Shown: positions 50,622-57,557 of the stretch, one piece after another | Numbering within the stretch: position 1 is the stretch's first letter | Layout: the number at the start of each line of letters is the position of its first letter | NCBI GenBank assembly: GCA_002103075.1 | Contig: DABG01000018.1 | Location: 510,950 to 574,949, forward strand | DNA from: Candidatus Gastranaerophilales bacterium HUM_9 | GTDB lineage: Bacteria > Cyanobacteriota > Vampirovibrionia > Gastranaerophilales > Gastranaerophilaceae | Direction of reading: 5' to 3' | DNA: 64,000 nucleotides | Notes under the pieces: generated by a model | Told to the model about the DNA's origin: nothing | The model's database searches: none | Seen by the model: the letters and a program-made list of their open reading frames with translations, nothing else | Translations under genes and position numbers: made by a program

Positions 50622-51563
50622 ATGTGTTCAGATAAAAAGATTGATTTAGTTTATTTATGGGTCGATGGCGAAGATGAGAATTGGCTTAAGAAAAAGGCTT
50701 ATTATCAATCAGAAAAATGCGATGAAGAAGCTATTCAAAAATGTAGATTTGTAAGCAATGATGAATTAAAATATTCTTTACGTTCGGTTGAAAAGAATGC
50801 ATCTTGGATTAATAAAATATATATTGTAACAGATGGTCAAGTTCCTAGTTGGTTGAATTTAGAAAATGATAAGGTTAGAATTATTGACCATTCAGAGATT
50901 GTGCCACAAGACAAATTGCCATTATTCAATTCAAACGCCATAGAATTAAGGCTACCTTTTATACCTGACTTATCTGAATATTTTTTATATGCAAATGACG
51001 ATATGTTTTTTTGGTCAAGAGTTGAAGAAGATTTTTTCTTTGAGGGCGATAAGCCAATTTGTAGATTATTTAGTGAAATGAAATTATGTGATGAATCAGA
51101 GCGAGGTTATGATAAGACGATTCATCTTGCTTATAGAGAGGTTTTTAATAAATTTGGAAAACCTAAAAAAACAGGTTCACCACATCATTGTATAGATGCT
51201 TATAAAAAGTCTGTTTTCATTGATTGTTTGAATGCTTTTCCAGAACTAGTTTCAAAAACATTAAATAATAGATTTAGAACTCATGAAGATTGGCAAAGAA
51301 TGATAGTTATATATTATGCGTTGGCGACAGAACAAGGTGTTGAAAAATGGGTTAAACCGACTTGGCTAGATAAGAATGTTTTTAGAAAAGTTTTAGATAC
51401 AAAATGTTTTAACTTAAGCAAAAGAACGGTTAAGAGGATTGAACAAATTAGGGCTAAGTTAGTTTGTTTGAATGATTGCGAAAAAACGACTGATAAAGAT
51501 AGATTAAATGTTCATAAGATAATGGAAAAACATTTTCCAGAAAAATCAAGTTTTGAAAAATAA
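50622..51563 (+). CDS. Stealth-family sugar phosphotransferase
   Basis: This 313-residue protein matches the Stealth/capsule phosphotransferase family. CR1 is KIDLVYLWVDGEDENW at the start. CR2 has RFVSNDELKYSLRSVEKNAS, IYIVTDGQVPSWL and YANDDMFFW. Later GSPHHCIDAYKKS and NRFRTHEDW correspond to CR3/CR4. These enzymes link hexose-1-phosphate units in surface polysaccharides and are common in capsule clusters. No other polysaccharide gene is near, so it may have arrived alone. Confidence 0.92.
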   Translation: MCSDKKIDLVYLWVDGEDENWLKKKAYYQSEKCDEEAIQKCRFVSNDELKYSLRSVEKNASWINKIYIVTDGQVPSWLNLENDKVRIIDHSEIVPQDKLPLFNSNAIELRLPFIPDLSEYFLYANDDMFFWSRVEEDFFFEGDKPICRLFSEMKLCDESERGYDKTIHLAYREVFNKFGKPKKTGSPHHCIDAYKKSVFIDCLNAFPELVSKTLNNRFRTHEDWQRMIVIYYALATEQGVEKWVKPTWLDKNVFRKVLDTKCFNLSKRTVKRIEQIRAKLVCLNDCEKTTDKDRLNVHKIMEKHFPEKSSFEK

Positions 51564-51608
51564 GGTTTGTATTTAATATTCTAGGCGGATAGGATAATTT
51601 TTGCTAGA

Positions 51609-52057
51609 ATGAGGAAGAACTTTATAGCAGTAAAAATGGCTGATATTAATACAGAATATTTAGAAAAGAATATAACAGTTTTAGAGAAATCTTATGAGAT
51701 GTTGCAGCAAGCAACAGAAGGTACAATCGATTATGAATTGTATAGGAACTCTTTGGTTAAAGGTTTTGAAATGACTTTAGAACAAAGTGGAAAACTCTTG
51801 AAAAAAGTTCTTAATCCATATTTTGTATCAAAAAAAGCAGTTGATTCTTTGTCGTTTAAAGATATTTTTAGACAAGCTCATAATCACTCTTTGATAACAG
51901 ATGAATAAACAAGACGTTGGCTTATATATAGAGATAATAGAAATAGTACTGCTCACGATTATGGTCAAGCGTTTGCAGAAGAAACATTGACATTAGTAAA
52001 AGATTTCCTTATGGATGCTAAGAATTTAAAGAAAGTAATTGATAATGCTGAATGTTA
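51609..52057 (+). pseudogene. HEPN (HI0074/HepT-like) gene interrupted by an in-frame stop
   Basis: The frame runs 99 residues to a TAA at 51906-51908 and continues in the same frame for 48 more residues to a TAA at 52055-52057. The N-terminal part (ITVLEKSYEMLQQATEGTID, GFEMTLEQSGKLLKKVL) and the continuation (RWLIYRDNRNSTAHDYGQAF, ETLTLVKDFLMDAKNL) together make one normal HI0074-type protein of 148 residues. The continuation carries RNSTAH, the RX4H catalytic motif of HEPN RNases, so the stop removes it. The MNT partner follows with overlap. A sequencing error or readthrough cannot be excluded. Confidence 0.75.
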
Positions 52058-52332
52058 AACAACAATATTTAGAAGAATTAAAATCTATTTTGAACGAATA
52101 TTGTCCTAATGCAGAGGTTTGGGCTTATGGAAGTCGATTAACAGAAAATTGTCATTCAGGTAGCGATTTGGATTTGGTTGTTAAATCGTTTAATGATAAA
52201 ACAAAATCATTGTATGAATTAAAGGCTTTGTTGAGTGATAGCAATATCCCTTTTATTATAGATATTCATGAATTTGACAAACTACCAGATTATTTTCAAA
52301 CTGAAATCAAGAAAAACTACGTTGTTATATAA
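52045..52332 (+). CDS. MNT-type nucleotidyltransferase (antitoxin-like)
   Basis: This 95-residue minimal nucleotidyltransferase reads MLNVKQQYLEELKSILNEYC and then WAYGSRLTENCHSGSDLDLV, the GSxR...DxD catalytic motif, with a third Asp in PFIIDIHEF. MntA-type antitoxins modify (AMPylate) their HEPN toxin partner. Its start lies inside the end of the HEPN frame, the usual overlapping layout. I use the ATG at 52045; a TTG at 52039 is also possible. The motif is intact although the partner is broken. Confidence 0.85.
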   Translation: MLNVKQQYLEELKSILNEYCPNAEVWAYGSRLTENCHSGSDLDLVVKSFNDKTKSLYELKALLSDSNIPFIIDIHEFDKLPDYFQTEIKKNYVVI

Positions 52333-52356
52333 CTAAATTTCATAGTTATATAAATA

Positions 52357-52410
52357 AAAAAACACCCTGAACGGTTGTTCAAGGTGTTTTTAAAAATTCT
52401 GGGGTAGAAG
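52357..52410. repeat. 54-bp direct repeat, copy A (tRNA-Gln 3' end plus terminator)
   Basis: It repeats 52555-52608 with one mismatch (52368), 198 bases away. It contains the terminator hairpin and the last 14 bases of a tRNA-Gln (CTGGGGTAGAAG on the plus strand), then diverges. It also lies 24 bases after the MNT stop and may terminate that gene. Confidence 0.9.
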
Positions 52411-52554
52411 TGTCTTGCTCGGTCGCATTTAACGGCGTTTCGCTTTTTGCCAACGAGAAGTTTATTAATCTAAATCCTCATTTGTCAAAAGAGCTCCAGC
52501 CTCAGCTCCCTCGCGCGATTCGAACCCACGGTTCTCATCCTTCAGCCTTTAATT
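52411..52554. other. 144-bp segment between the direct repeats
   Basis: There is no ORF. On the minus strand GTGGGTTCGAATC at about 52524-52536 looks like a tRNA T-arm, but the stem does not close well and no whole tRNA can be drawn. It may be a decayed tRNA or a leftover of an inserted element. Confidence 0.45.
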
Positions 52555-52596
52555 AAAAAACACCCCGAACGGTTGTTCAAGGTGTTTTTAAAAATT
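52555..52596 (-). terminator. Terminator of tRNA-Gln (in repeat copy B)
   Basis: On the minus strand AAAAACACCTTGAAC-AACC-GTTCGGGGTGTTTTTT, directly after the tRNA 3' end. Confidence 0.88.
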
Positions 52597-52669
52597 CTGG
52601 GGTAGAAGGATTCGAACCTCCGAGATGGCTGGACCAAAACCAGCTGCCTTACCACTTGGCGATACCCCA
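52597..52669 (-). tRNA. tRNA-Gln(UUG)
   Basis: A 73-base cloverleaf. The acceptor arms TGGGGTA and TACCCCA have discriminator G. The anticodon stem is GCTGG/CCAGC with the loop TTTTGGT, giving anticodon UUG. The T-arm is CGGAGGTTCGAATCCTTC. CCA is not encoded; the cca gene at 28.8 kb would supply it. Confidence 0.95.
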
Positions 52670-52771
52670 ATAGGTTATATCTCTATAATATATTCTCAAT
52701 ACGATTTGTCAAGTTTTTATTTTGCATTTATAATTGTTTTGTTATTTACTCAATCGAAAGGCATTCTTATT

Positions 52772-53959
52772 ATGAAAATTAATCGTAATTATTTAAACCT
52801 AGAAGCTAGTTATTTGTTCTCTACTATAGCAAACAAAGTCAAAGAATATTCTTTAAAAAATCCCGACAAAAATATCATAAGACTAGGTATAGGTGATGTT
52901 ACTCTCCCATTATGTAAAGCTGTAATTTCTGCTATGCATTTGGCTGTTGATGAAATGGGGGTTCAAGAAACCTTTAAAGGCTACGGTCCAGAACAAGGTT
53001 ACGATTTTCTTAAATCAGAAATAAAAAACTATTATTATAAAAATAATGTTGAACTTGATTTAGATGAAATTTTCATAAGTGATGGTGCAAAAAGTGATTT
53101 GGGTAATATTTTAGATATCTTTGATATTGATAATACAGTACTTGTTCAAGACCCTGTTTATCCAGTATACGTTGATACAAACATAATGGCTGGTAGAAAA
53201 ATTTTTTATTCAAATTCTAACGAAGAAAATGGATTTCTTCCAATGCCAGAAGATAACGTAAAAGCAGATATAATATATCTTTGTTCTCCAAACAACCCAA
53301 CGGGTGCTGTATATACAAAAGAACAATTGAAAAAATGGGTAGATTATGCACTAAAAAATAATTCAATAATCCTTTTTGATTCTGCATACGAAAGTTTTAT
53401 TTCTGATAAATCTCTACCACGTAGTATTTATGAAATTGAAGGTGCTAAATCTTGTGCAATAGAATTCTGTTCTTTCTCAAAAACAGCAGGGTTCACAGGT
53501 ACACGTTGTGGTTATACGGTTCTTCCTAAAAATCTTGTTTATGAAGATACTCAATTAAATAAATTATGGCTAAGACGTCAAACTACAAAATTTAACGGTG
53601 TTCCATATATTGTTCAAAAAGGTGCGTCAGCTGTGTTCTCAGAGGAAGGTCAAAAAGAAATTCAAGCAAACATAAACTACTATAAAGAAAATGCTAAAAT
53701 TATAATGGATACATTAGATAAACTTGGAATTTGGTATACAGGTGGAACGAATTCTCCTTATATTTGGTTAAAATGTCCAAACAATATGAAGTCATGGGAG
53801 TTCTTTGATTATCTTTTAAACAATGTTCAAATCGTTGGTACTCCAGGGTCAGGCTTTGGTAAAAACGGTGAGGGCTATTTTAGATTAACTTCATTTGGTA
53901 GTAAAGAAAAAACTATTGAAGCTATGAATAGATTGTTGAATTCGTCTTTGGCTAAGTAG
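52772..53959 (+). CDS. dapL: LL-diaminopimelate aminotransferase
   Basis: The start at 52772 gives MKINRNYLNLEASYLFSTIA, the usual DapL opening. The frame extends upstream only through the tRNA gene. The 395-residue PLP enzyme converts tetrahydrodipicolinate to LL-diaminopimelate in one step. Motifs: IRLGIGDVTLPL, GYGPEQGYDFL, LCSPNNPTGAVYTKEQL, and FCSFSKTAGFTGTRCGY with the PLP Lys. DapL is the route of plants, cyanobacteria, Chlamydiae and some others. With lysA at 35 kb it covers lysine and wall diaminopimelate. AAAGG stands 11 bases upstream. Confidence 0.95.
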   Translation: MKINRNYLNLEASYLFSTIANKVKEYSLKNPDKNIIRLGIGDVTLPLCKAVISAMHLAVDEMGVQETFKGYGPEQGYDFLKSEIKNYYYKNNVELDLDEIFISDGAKSDLGNILDIFDIDNTVLVQDPVYPVYVDTNIMAGRKIFYSNSNEENGFLPMPEDNVKADIIYLCSPNNPTGAVYTKEQLKKWVDYALKNNSIILFDSAYESFISDKSLPRSIYEIEGAKSCAIEFCSFSKTAGFTGTRCGYTVLPKNLVYEDTQLNKLWLRRQTTKFNGVPYIVQKGASAVFSEEGQKEIQANINYYKENAKIIMDTLDKLGIWYTGGTNSPYIWLKCPNNMKSWEFFDYLLNNVQIVGTPGSGFGKNGEGYFRLTSFGSKEKTIEAMNRLLNSSLAK

Positions 53960-54001
53960 TTGGGCTCATAAATAGTTTCGAGGTGTCGCAGGAAGTTTAT
54001 C

Positions 54002-54036
54002 TAATTTGTAATATGTAATGAATAATGTGTAATTAC
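54002..54036. repeat. AT-rich dispersed repeat copy
   Basis: TAATTTGTAATATGTAATGA followed by ATAATGTGTAATTAC, the same unit type as near 13203, 39464 and 47563. Confidence 0.5.
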
Positions 54037-54072
54037 ATTAAACATCTAGCTTTGACTCTTTCAATAAAGTTA

Positions 54073-54103
54073 AAATCAGCCGAAAATATATCGGCTGATT
54101 TTT
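54073..54103. terminator. Bidirectional terminator
   Basis: AAATCAGCCGA/TCGGCTGATTT stem with T runs on both sides, lying between dapL and the facing 107-aa gene. Confidence 0.85.
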
Positions 54104-54143
54104 AGTTGTTGATTATTATGAATTGTTTTAATCTTTGTATTTA

Positions 54144-54467
54144 TTATTTAATCTTAGCTTTTGCAAACAATGTTAAACCTGCAATCATAGCTGTAGAAAT
54201 GCCACCCATTACAGCACTAAATACTGATGATAAAGCGACACCTTTTTTGAAGTTTTTGTCGATGGCATCAACGGTTGTGAATCCGTCCCACATTTTGCCA
54301 TCTTTGCTCATTCCACCAGTTGGAATTTTGCCACCATTATTATTGGCGATAACTTGTGCTTGAGATACAACCATTTTTCTAGCTTTCATGCCATTATACA
54401 AAGCTGTTCCGCCAGTTGCCATTGCACCTAATGTTGCAACTGCTCCAATACATTTAACAGAAGACAT
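54144..54467 (-). CDS. Small membrane protein (107 aa)
   Basis: Two hydrophobic segments, CIGAVATLGAMATGGTALYN (about 6-25) and SSVFSAVMGGISTAMIAGLT (about 80-99), flank a hydrophilic loop with GGKIPTGGMSKDGKMWDGFT. The ends are both probably on the same side. AAAAGGAG precedes the ATG. No family is recognised. A nCAA-like promoter element lies about 40-60 bases upstream, in the gap shared with the next gene. Confidence 0.65.
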   Translation of the reverse strand: MSSVKCIGAVATLGAMATGGTALYNGMKARKMVVSQAQVIANNNGGKIPTGGMSKDGKMWDGFTTVDAIDKNFKKGVALSSVFSAVMGGISTAMIAGLTLFAKAKIK

Positions 54468-54503
54468 AATTTATACTCCTTTTTATCCACACACATTATA
54501 TAT

Positions 54504-54559
54504 AATGCACCATTCTATCAAAATTTGCTAGTATATTAATAAATAATTGTAAACAATTG
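54504..54559 (-). promoter_or_regulatory. nCAA-like promoter element and TGTAAAC box
   Basis: On the minus strand GCAA (54528-54525), 16 bases, GCATTATATATAATG (from 54508). TGTAAACAATTG at 54548-54559 (plus strand) sits midway between the two divergent genes, 81 and 86 bases from their starts. Confidence 0.4.
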
Positions 54560-54644
54560 TAACGATGCGCGTAAAAAGTCTAAAGTTCTAAAAAATAATG
54601 TCGTAATAAATGACATAGATAGAAACATTATAGGAGAAATTAAA

Positions 54645-54968
54645 ATGGAATTTAACAACATCAATTTATTTACACAAAACGCAGCAGCATTAAATAAAGC
54701 ACAAGGTACTAAAGAAGCTAAGGTTGAAGAAGAAGCAAAACAACCTGAAGTAAAAGACAACAAACCAGCTGAACAACAATATTCAGCAGATGAAGTTTTC
54801 AACTATATGGCTGGTTCAGCTGTAGCTGCAAAAGCAAAAGTTAACAACACAAGCGCTCAAGAAACAAGAATTGCTGGTTTTATGAACGACTTTGAAGAAG
54901 CATTTAACTTTGCAAAAGAATTGGGTTTATCTGACGAGGCTGCATTAGCAATCCTTGAAAGAATTTAA
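54645..54968 (+). CDS. Hypothetical protein (107 aa)
   Basis: This protein starts MEFNNINLFTQNAAALNKAQ after ATAGGAGAA. It has a Lys/Glu/Pro-rich stretch (residues 22-45). Two helical parts follow: SADEVFNYMAGSAVAAKAKV, then FMNDFEEAFNFAKELGLSDE, ending AALAILERI. It is soluble. The DEVFNYMAGSA segment resembles DDVYDVMSLAS in the 84-aa protein at 55.3 kb, so the two may be distant paralogues. No family is recognised. Confidence 0.7.
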   Translation: MEFNNINLFTQNAAALNKAQGTKEAKVEEEAKQPEVKDNKPAEQQYSADEVFNYMAGSAVAAKAKVNNTSAQETRIAGFMNDFEEAFNFAKELGLSDEAALAILERI

Positions 54969-54996
54969 GAGTAAAAAGAGTATGCAAAATGATTGA

Positions 54997-55030
54997 AAGC
55001 ACCTTAAACTAAAAAGGTGCTTTTTATTTT
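54997..55030 (+). terminator. Terminator of the 107-aa gene
   Basis: AAAGCACCTT/AAGGTGCTTT stem followed by TTATTTTG, 29 bases after the stop. Confidence 0.88.
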
Positions 55031-55040
55031 GTTACGAAAT

Positions 55041-55095
55041 GTAAACAATAAAAGGCAAAAAAGTCAATTCTATCTTATGTATATACTTTATATAT
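55041..55095 (+). promoter_or_regulatory. nCAA-N16-TACTT promoter-like element with TGTAAAC box
   Basis: TGTAAACAAT at 55041, TCAA at 55065-55068, 16 bases, TACTTTATATATAC from 55085. A leader of about 175 bases follows before the ATG at 55279, with a GAACC/GGTTC hairpin near 55102 and no other gene. Confidence 0.45.
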
Positions 55096-55278
55096 ACATA
55101 AGAACCGATTGAATGATTGGTTCGAGCAAGGGATATAATATTACAGGGTACAATTTAATAGCAAAACAAGTAGTTTTAAAAAATGGTCAATATTTAAGGA
55201 CTATTAATTTAAGGTTGCTGAAAATATAACTTTGGGTATTTATTCCACAGGGTACACATAGGATAAGGGTATACAATC

Positions 55279-55533
55279 ATGGCAGTTGGAGCAAAGGATT
55301 TCATCGACAAACTTTTAGTAGAAAAATATGCTAAAGAGCAAGTAGATAACCATGATAATGTTGAATCAAAGATTAAGCCTGACGATGTGTATGATGTAAT
55401 GTCATTGGCGTCAAATAACGCAATTAATTATTTTAAATTATCACAGCGTTTGGCGATTGCCTGTTATGCTGTTAACGCAAAGGCAGCGAAGTATAGGAGC
55501 ATAAGACCTTTGCAAATGCAAACTCAAGCATAG
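55279..55533 (+). CDS. Hypothetical protein (84 aa)
   Basis: This helical soluble protein begins MAVGAKDFIDKLLVEKYAKE, continues DDVYDVMSLASNNAINYFKL, and ends with SIRPLQMQTQA. No domain is recognised. A GGATAAGGG region precedes the start. It has its own promoter-like element far upstream and a terminator, so it is probably a single transcription unit with an unusually long 5' leader. Confidence 0.65.
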   Translation: MAVGAKDFIDKLLVEKYAKEQVDNHDNVESKIKPDDVYDVMSLASNNAINYFKLSQRLAIACYAVNAKAAKYRSIRPLQMQTQA

Positions 55534-55544
55534 TAGCTGGATTT

Positions 55545-55580
55545 AAACATATATCAAATTTTTGATATATGTTTTTATTT
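55545..55580. terminator. Bidirectional terminator
   Basis: Perfect 14-bp stem AAACATATATCAAA with a 2-base loop and T run, between the 84-aa gene and mntP. Confidence 0.85.
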
Positions 55581-55591
55581 TTTTGTAATTC

Positions 55592-56131
55592 CTACATCAA
55601 CGACTTAATTGCAAGTGCAATAAGCAAAACTCCACCTAAAATTTCCATGCCTTTTGAGTTGAACTTCTTCAAGCAAAAACCACTTGAAAATCCTAAGACC
55701 GAATTTATAAATGTCACAATACCAATAGTTACAGCACTCAATAATAATGGGGTGTTTGTTAAAGATAATGTTATCCCTGCAGAAAATGCATCAATACTTG
55801 TTGCAATTCCAATTAGTAAAAGTGTTCTAAGTGTCAATATTGCTTTTTCTTCGTTTTCTTTATTAAAGGCTTCTTTAATAATAGTGAATCCAAGATATGC
55901 AAAGATTATAAATACAATCCATTTTGAATAAGGTAATATAAATACCTTGATTAGATTAGTGAACTCATACCCCAAGACAGGCATGATTGCTTGAAAAACA
56001 CCAGTTATGAATGCTAAAGAAAATGCAGTAACACGTTTTGATTTATCTGTCGTCAATCCATACGAAAATGAAACAACGCAGGCATCAACAGAGAGTGCAA
56101 AAGCAAGGATAAGCAGTTCAATATTGCTCAT
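55592..56131 (-). CDS. mntP: MntP-like manganese efflux pump
   Basis: This protein of about 179 residues has six membrane helices in two halves. Each half has the family's acidic motif: FALSVDACVVSFSYG near residue 12 and GIATSIDAFSAGITLS near residue 110. It should export Mn2+. No Mn riboswitch is visible, because the gene starts inside the end of the DUF4127 gene and is co-transcribed with it. I use the ATG at 56131; a GTG precedes it directly. Confidence 0.85.
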   Translation of the reverse strand: MSNIELLILAFALSVDACVVSFSYGLTTDKSKRVTAFSLAFITGVFQAIMPVLGYEFTNLIKVFILPYSKWIVFIIFAYLGFTIIKEAFNKENEEKAILTLRTLLLIGIATSIDAFSAGITLSLTNTPLLLSAVTIGIVTFINSVLGFSSGFCLKKFNSKGMEILGGVLLIALAIKSLM

Positions 56132-57470
56132 CACAGACCTCTACTTCAAACAATCTGTTCCAAGGGAATGTATATTCATTTCTAATTTTAAGTCCTAATA
56201 TTTCAGATACTTTTTCTTCAAAAGGTTTCATTAGTGGTTTGATGTTAGTAGGTTCAGTAATTTGTTGACGGATATTTGCTTGATATCCCCAATCATCTAA
56301 GAATCTAATCATCTGAACTTTTTTAAATGCAGTATCATTATATTTTTTTGCTAAAAATTTTATTTTTGCACAACAAATGAGGCTTCCAAGAGTGTTGGCA
56401 CTGGTATTCCAAGCACTATATCCAAAAAAGTTGTCAATTTTAAAGTTCTCAATGAGTTTTGATACAAAATTGTTGTCTGCTCCGTTAGCGTTTCTTACGT
56501 CTGCTATCATATAGTTTTTGTTTGGTAAACTCAAATCACCTGAAAATTGTTCTGTATCAATCTTCATAACGATTTCGCCTTGATGGTCTTTAAAGTTGTT
56601 TATTATCAGTACAATATCAGCATTTTCTTTAGAGTCTGCAATTTTACAATTAGCAAATTCTATTTGGTTTTTTACAGATTTTTCAATACTAATATCTTCG
56701 TAATTAGAGATAAGTTTTACATCAGGCTCTATAAACTGTGGATAGATTGATAATTCACCTTGAATTGATTTTGCAAGTAGGCTTAAAGGAATTTCATCTG
56801 CACCTGTAATAACTTTGCCACCCATACGTTTAAGTTGTTCTGCTTCCATTACGTTGTAGCCGTATTCAGCACAATCGTCTTTTGAAAAAATAAGTGTTTC
56901 AAAAAAACCTTCTTTTTGCCATTCAAGATACATTTTGTTTATTTTAAAGTTACGTAATCTTGTTTGTTTGTAATCGTTTAATATGTCGTCTGGAATAATT
57001 CGTCGTAGAGGACTTTCTAGTCCTAAACTACTTGCGTATTTGTGTTTCTCGTAAGAATATTCAAATATTTTTTTGCCATATTTTGACCAATATTCTTTTT
57101 CTTCTTCATTACAGTTGTTGTTAGAAATTCTCATAATACTTGACACTGCGTATATTTTTGCTTTTTTAGTTGAAAGAATTTCTTTGAAATCAAGTAATCG
57201 GCTTTTTATATCTTCAAAATATTCTGGTGAACGTCTTGAGGGGATTAATCCTCCGTAGGCGATTGTATCAAGTGATAGAACTATCGAATCTACTTCAGGG
57301 ATTTGATTAAGCCAAGTGTATAAACTTGTAATGTCAGCATTCTTTTTAAGGTCACCAAGAAGTTTTCTTGGTGGAATATAGAGTGTTATCTCCTCATCAA
57401 TTCTTGCTATCTCTTTTGCCAGATTGTAGCATACAGGTCTATTATCAATCGGAATAAAACAAATTTTCAT
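56118..57470 (-). CDS. DUF4127 family protein
   Basis: This 450-residue protein has the DUF4127 layout: MKICFIPIDNRPVCYNLAKE, LSLDTIAYGGLIPSRRSPEY, SSIMRISNNNCNEEEKEYW, GADEIPLSLLAKSI, and ADVRNANGADNNFV with SAWNTSANTLGSLIC. The conserved Asp, Asn and Arg suggest an enzyme, but the reaction is not known. It is the first gene of a two-gene operon with mntP. Confidence 0.9.
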   Translation of the reverse strand: MKICFIPIDNRPVCYNLAKEIARIDEEITLYIPPRKLLGDLKKNADITSLYTWLNQIPEVDSIVLSLDTIAYGGLIPSRRSPEYFEDIKSRLLDFKEILSTKKAKIYAVSSIMRISNNNCNEEEKEYWSKYGKKIFEYSYEKHKYASSLGLESPLRRIIPDDILNDYKQTRLRNFKINKMYLEWQKEGFFETLIFSKDDCAEYGYNVMEAEQLKRMGGKVITGADEIPLSLLAKSIQGELSIYPQFIEPDVKLISNYEDISIEKSVKNQIEFANCKIADSKENADIVLIINNFKDHQGEIVMKIDTEQFSGDLSLPNKNYMIADVRNANGADNNFVSKLIENFKIDNFFGYSAWNTSANTLGSLICCAKIKFLAKKYNDTAFKKVQMIRFLDDWGYQANIRQQITEPTNIKPLMKPFEEKVSEILGLKIRNEYTFPWNRLFEVEVCDEQY

Positions 57471-57490
57471 AAAATTATTATATTAAAGTA

Positions 57491-57519
57491 TTGATAAAAA
57501 TTCAAATGTGTTTTAGAAT
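57491..57519 (+). promoter_or_regulatory. Promoter of atpD-atpC
   Basis: TTGATA at 57491-57496, a 17-base spacer, and TAGAAT at 57514-57519, 38 bases before the start. Confidence 0.7.
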
Positions 57520-57557
57520 AGACGTATAAGTATTACGTTTAAATAAAAGAGGTTAGT

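Noticed and set aside
52411..52554. A second tRNA gene
   Set aside because: Only a T-arm-like GTTCGAATC is seen; the T stem has a mismatch and no acceptor or anticodon arm can be drawn.
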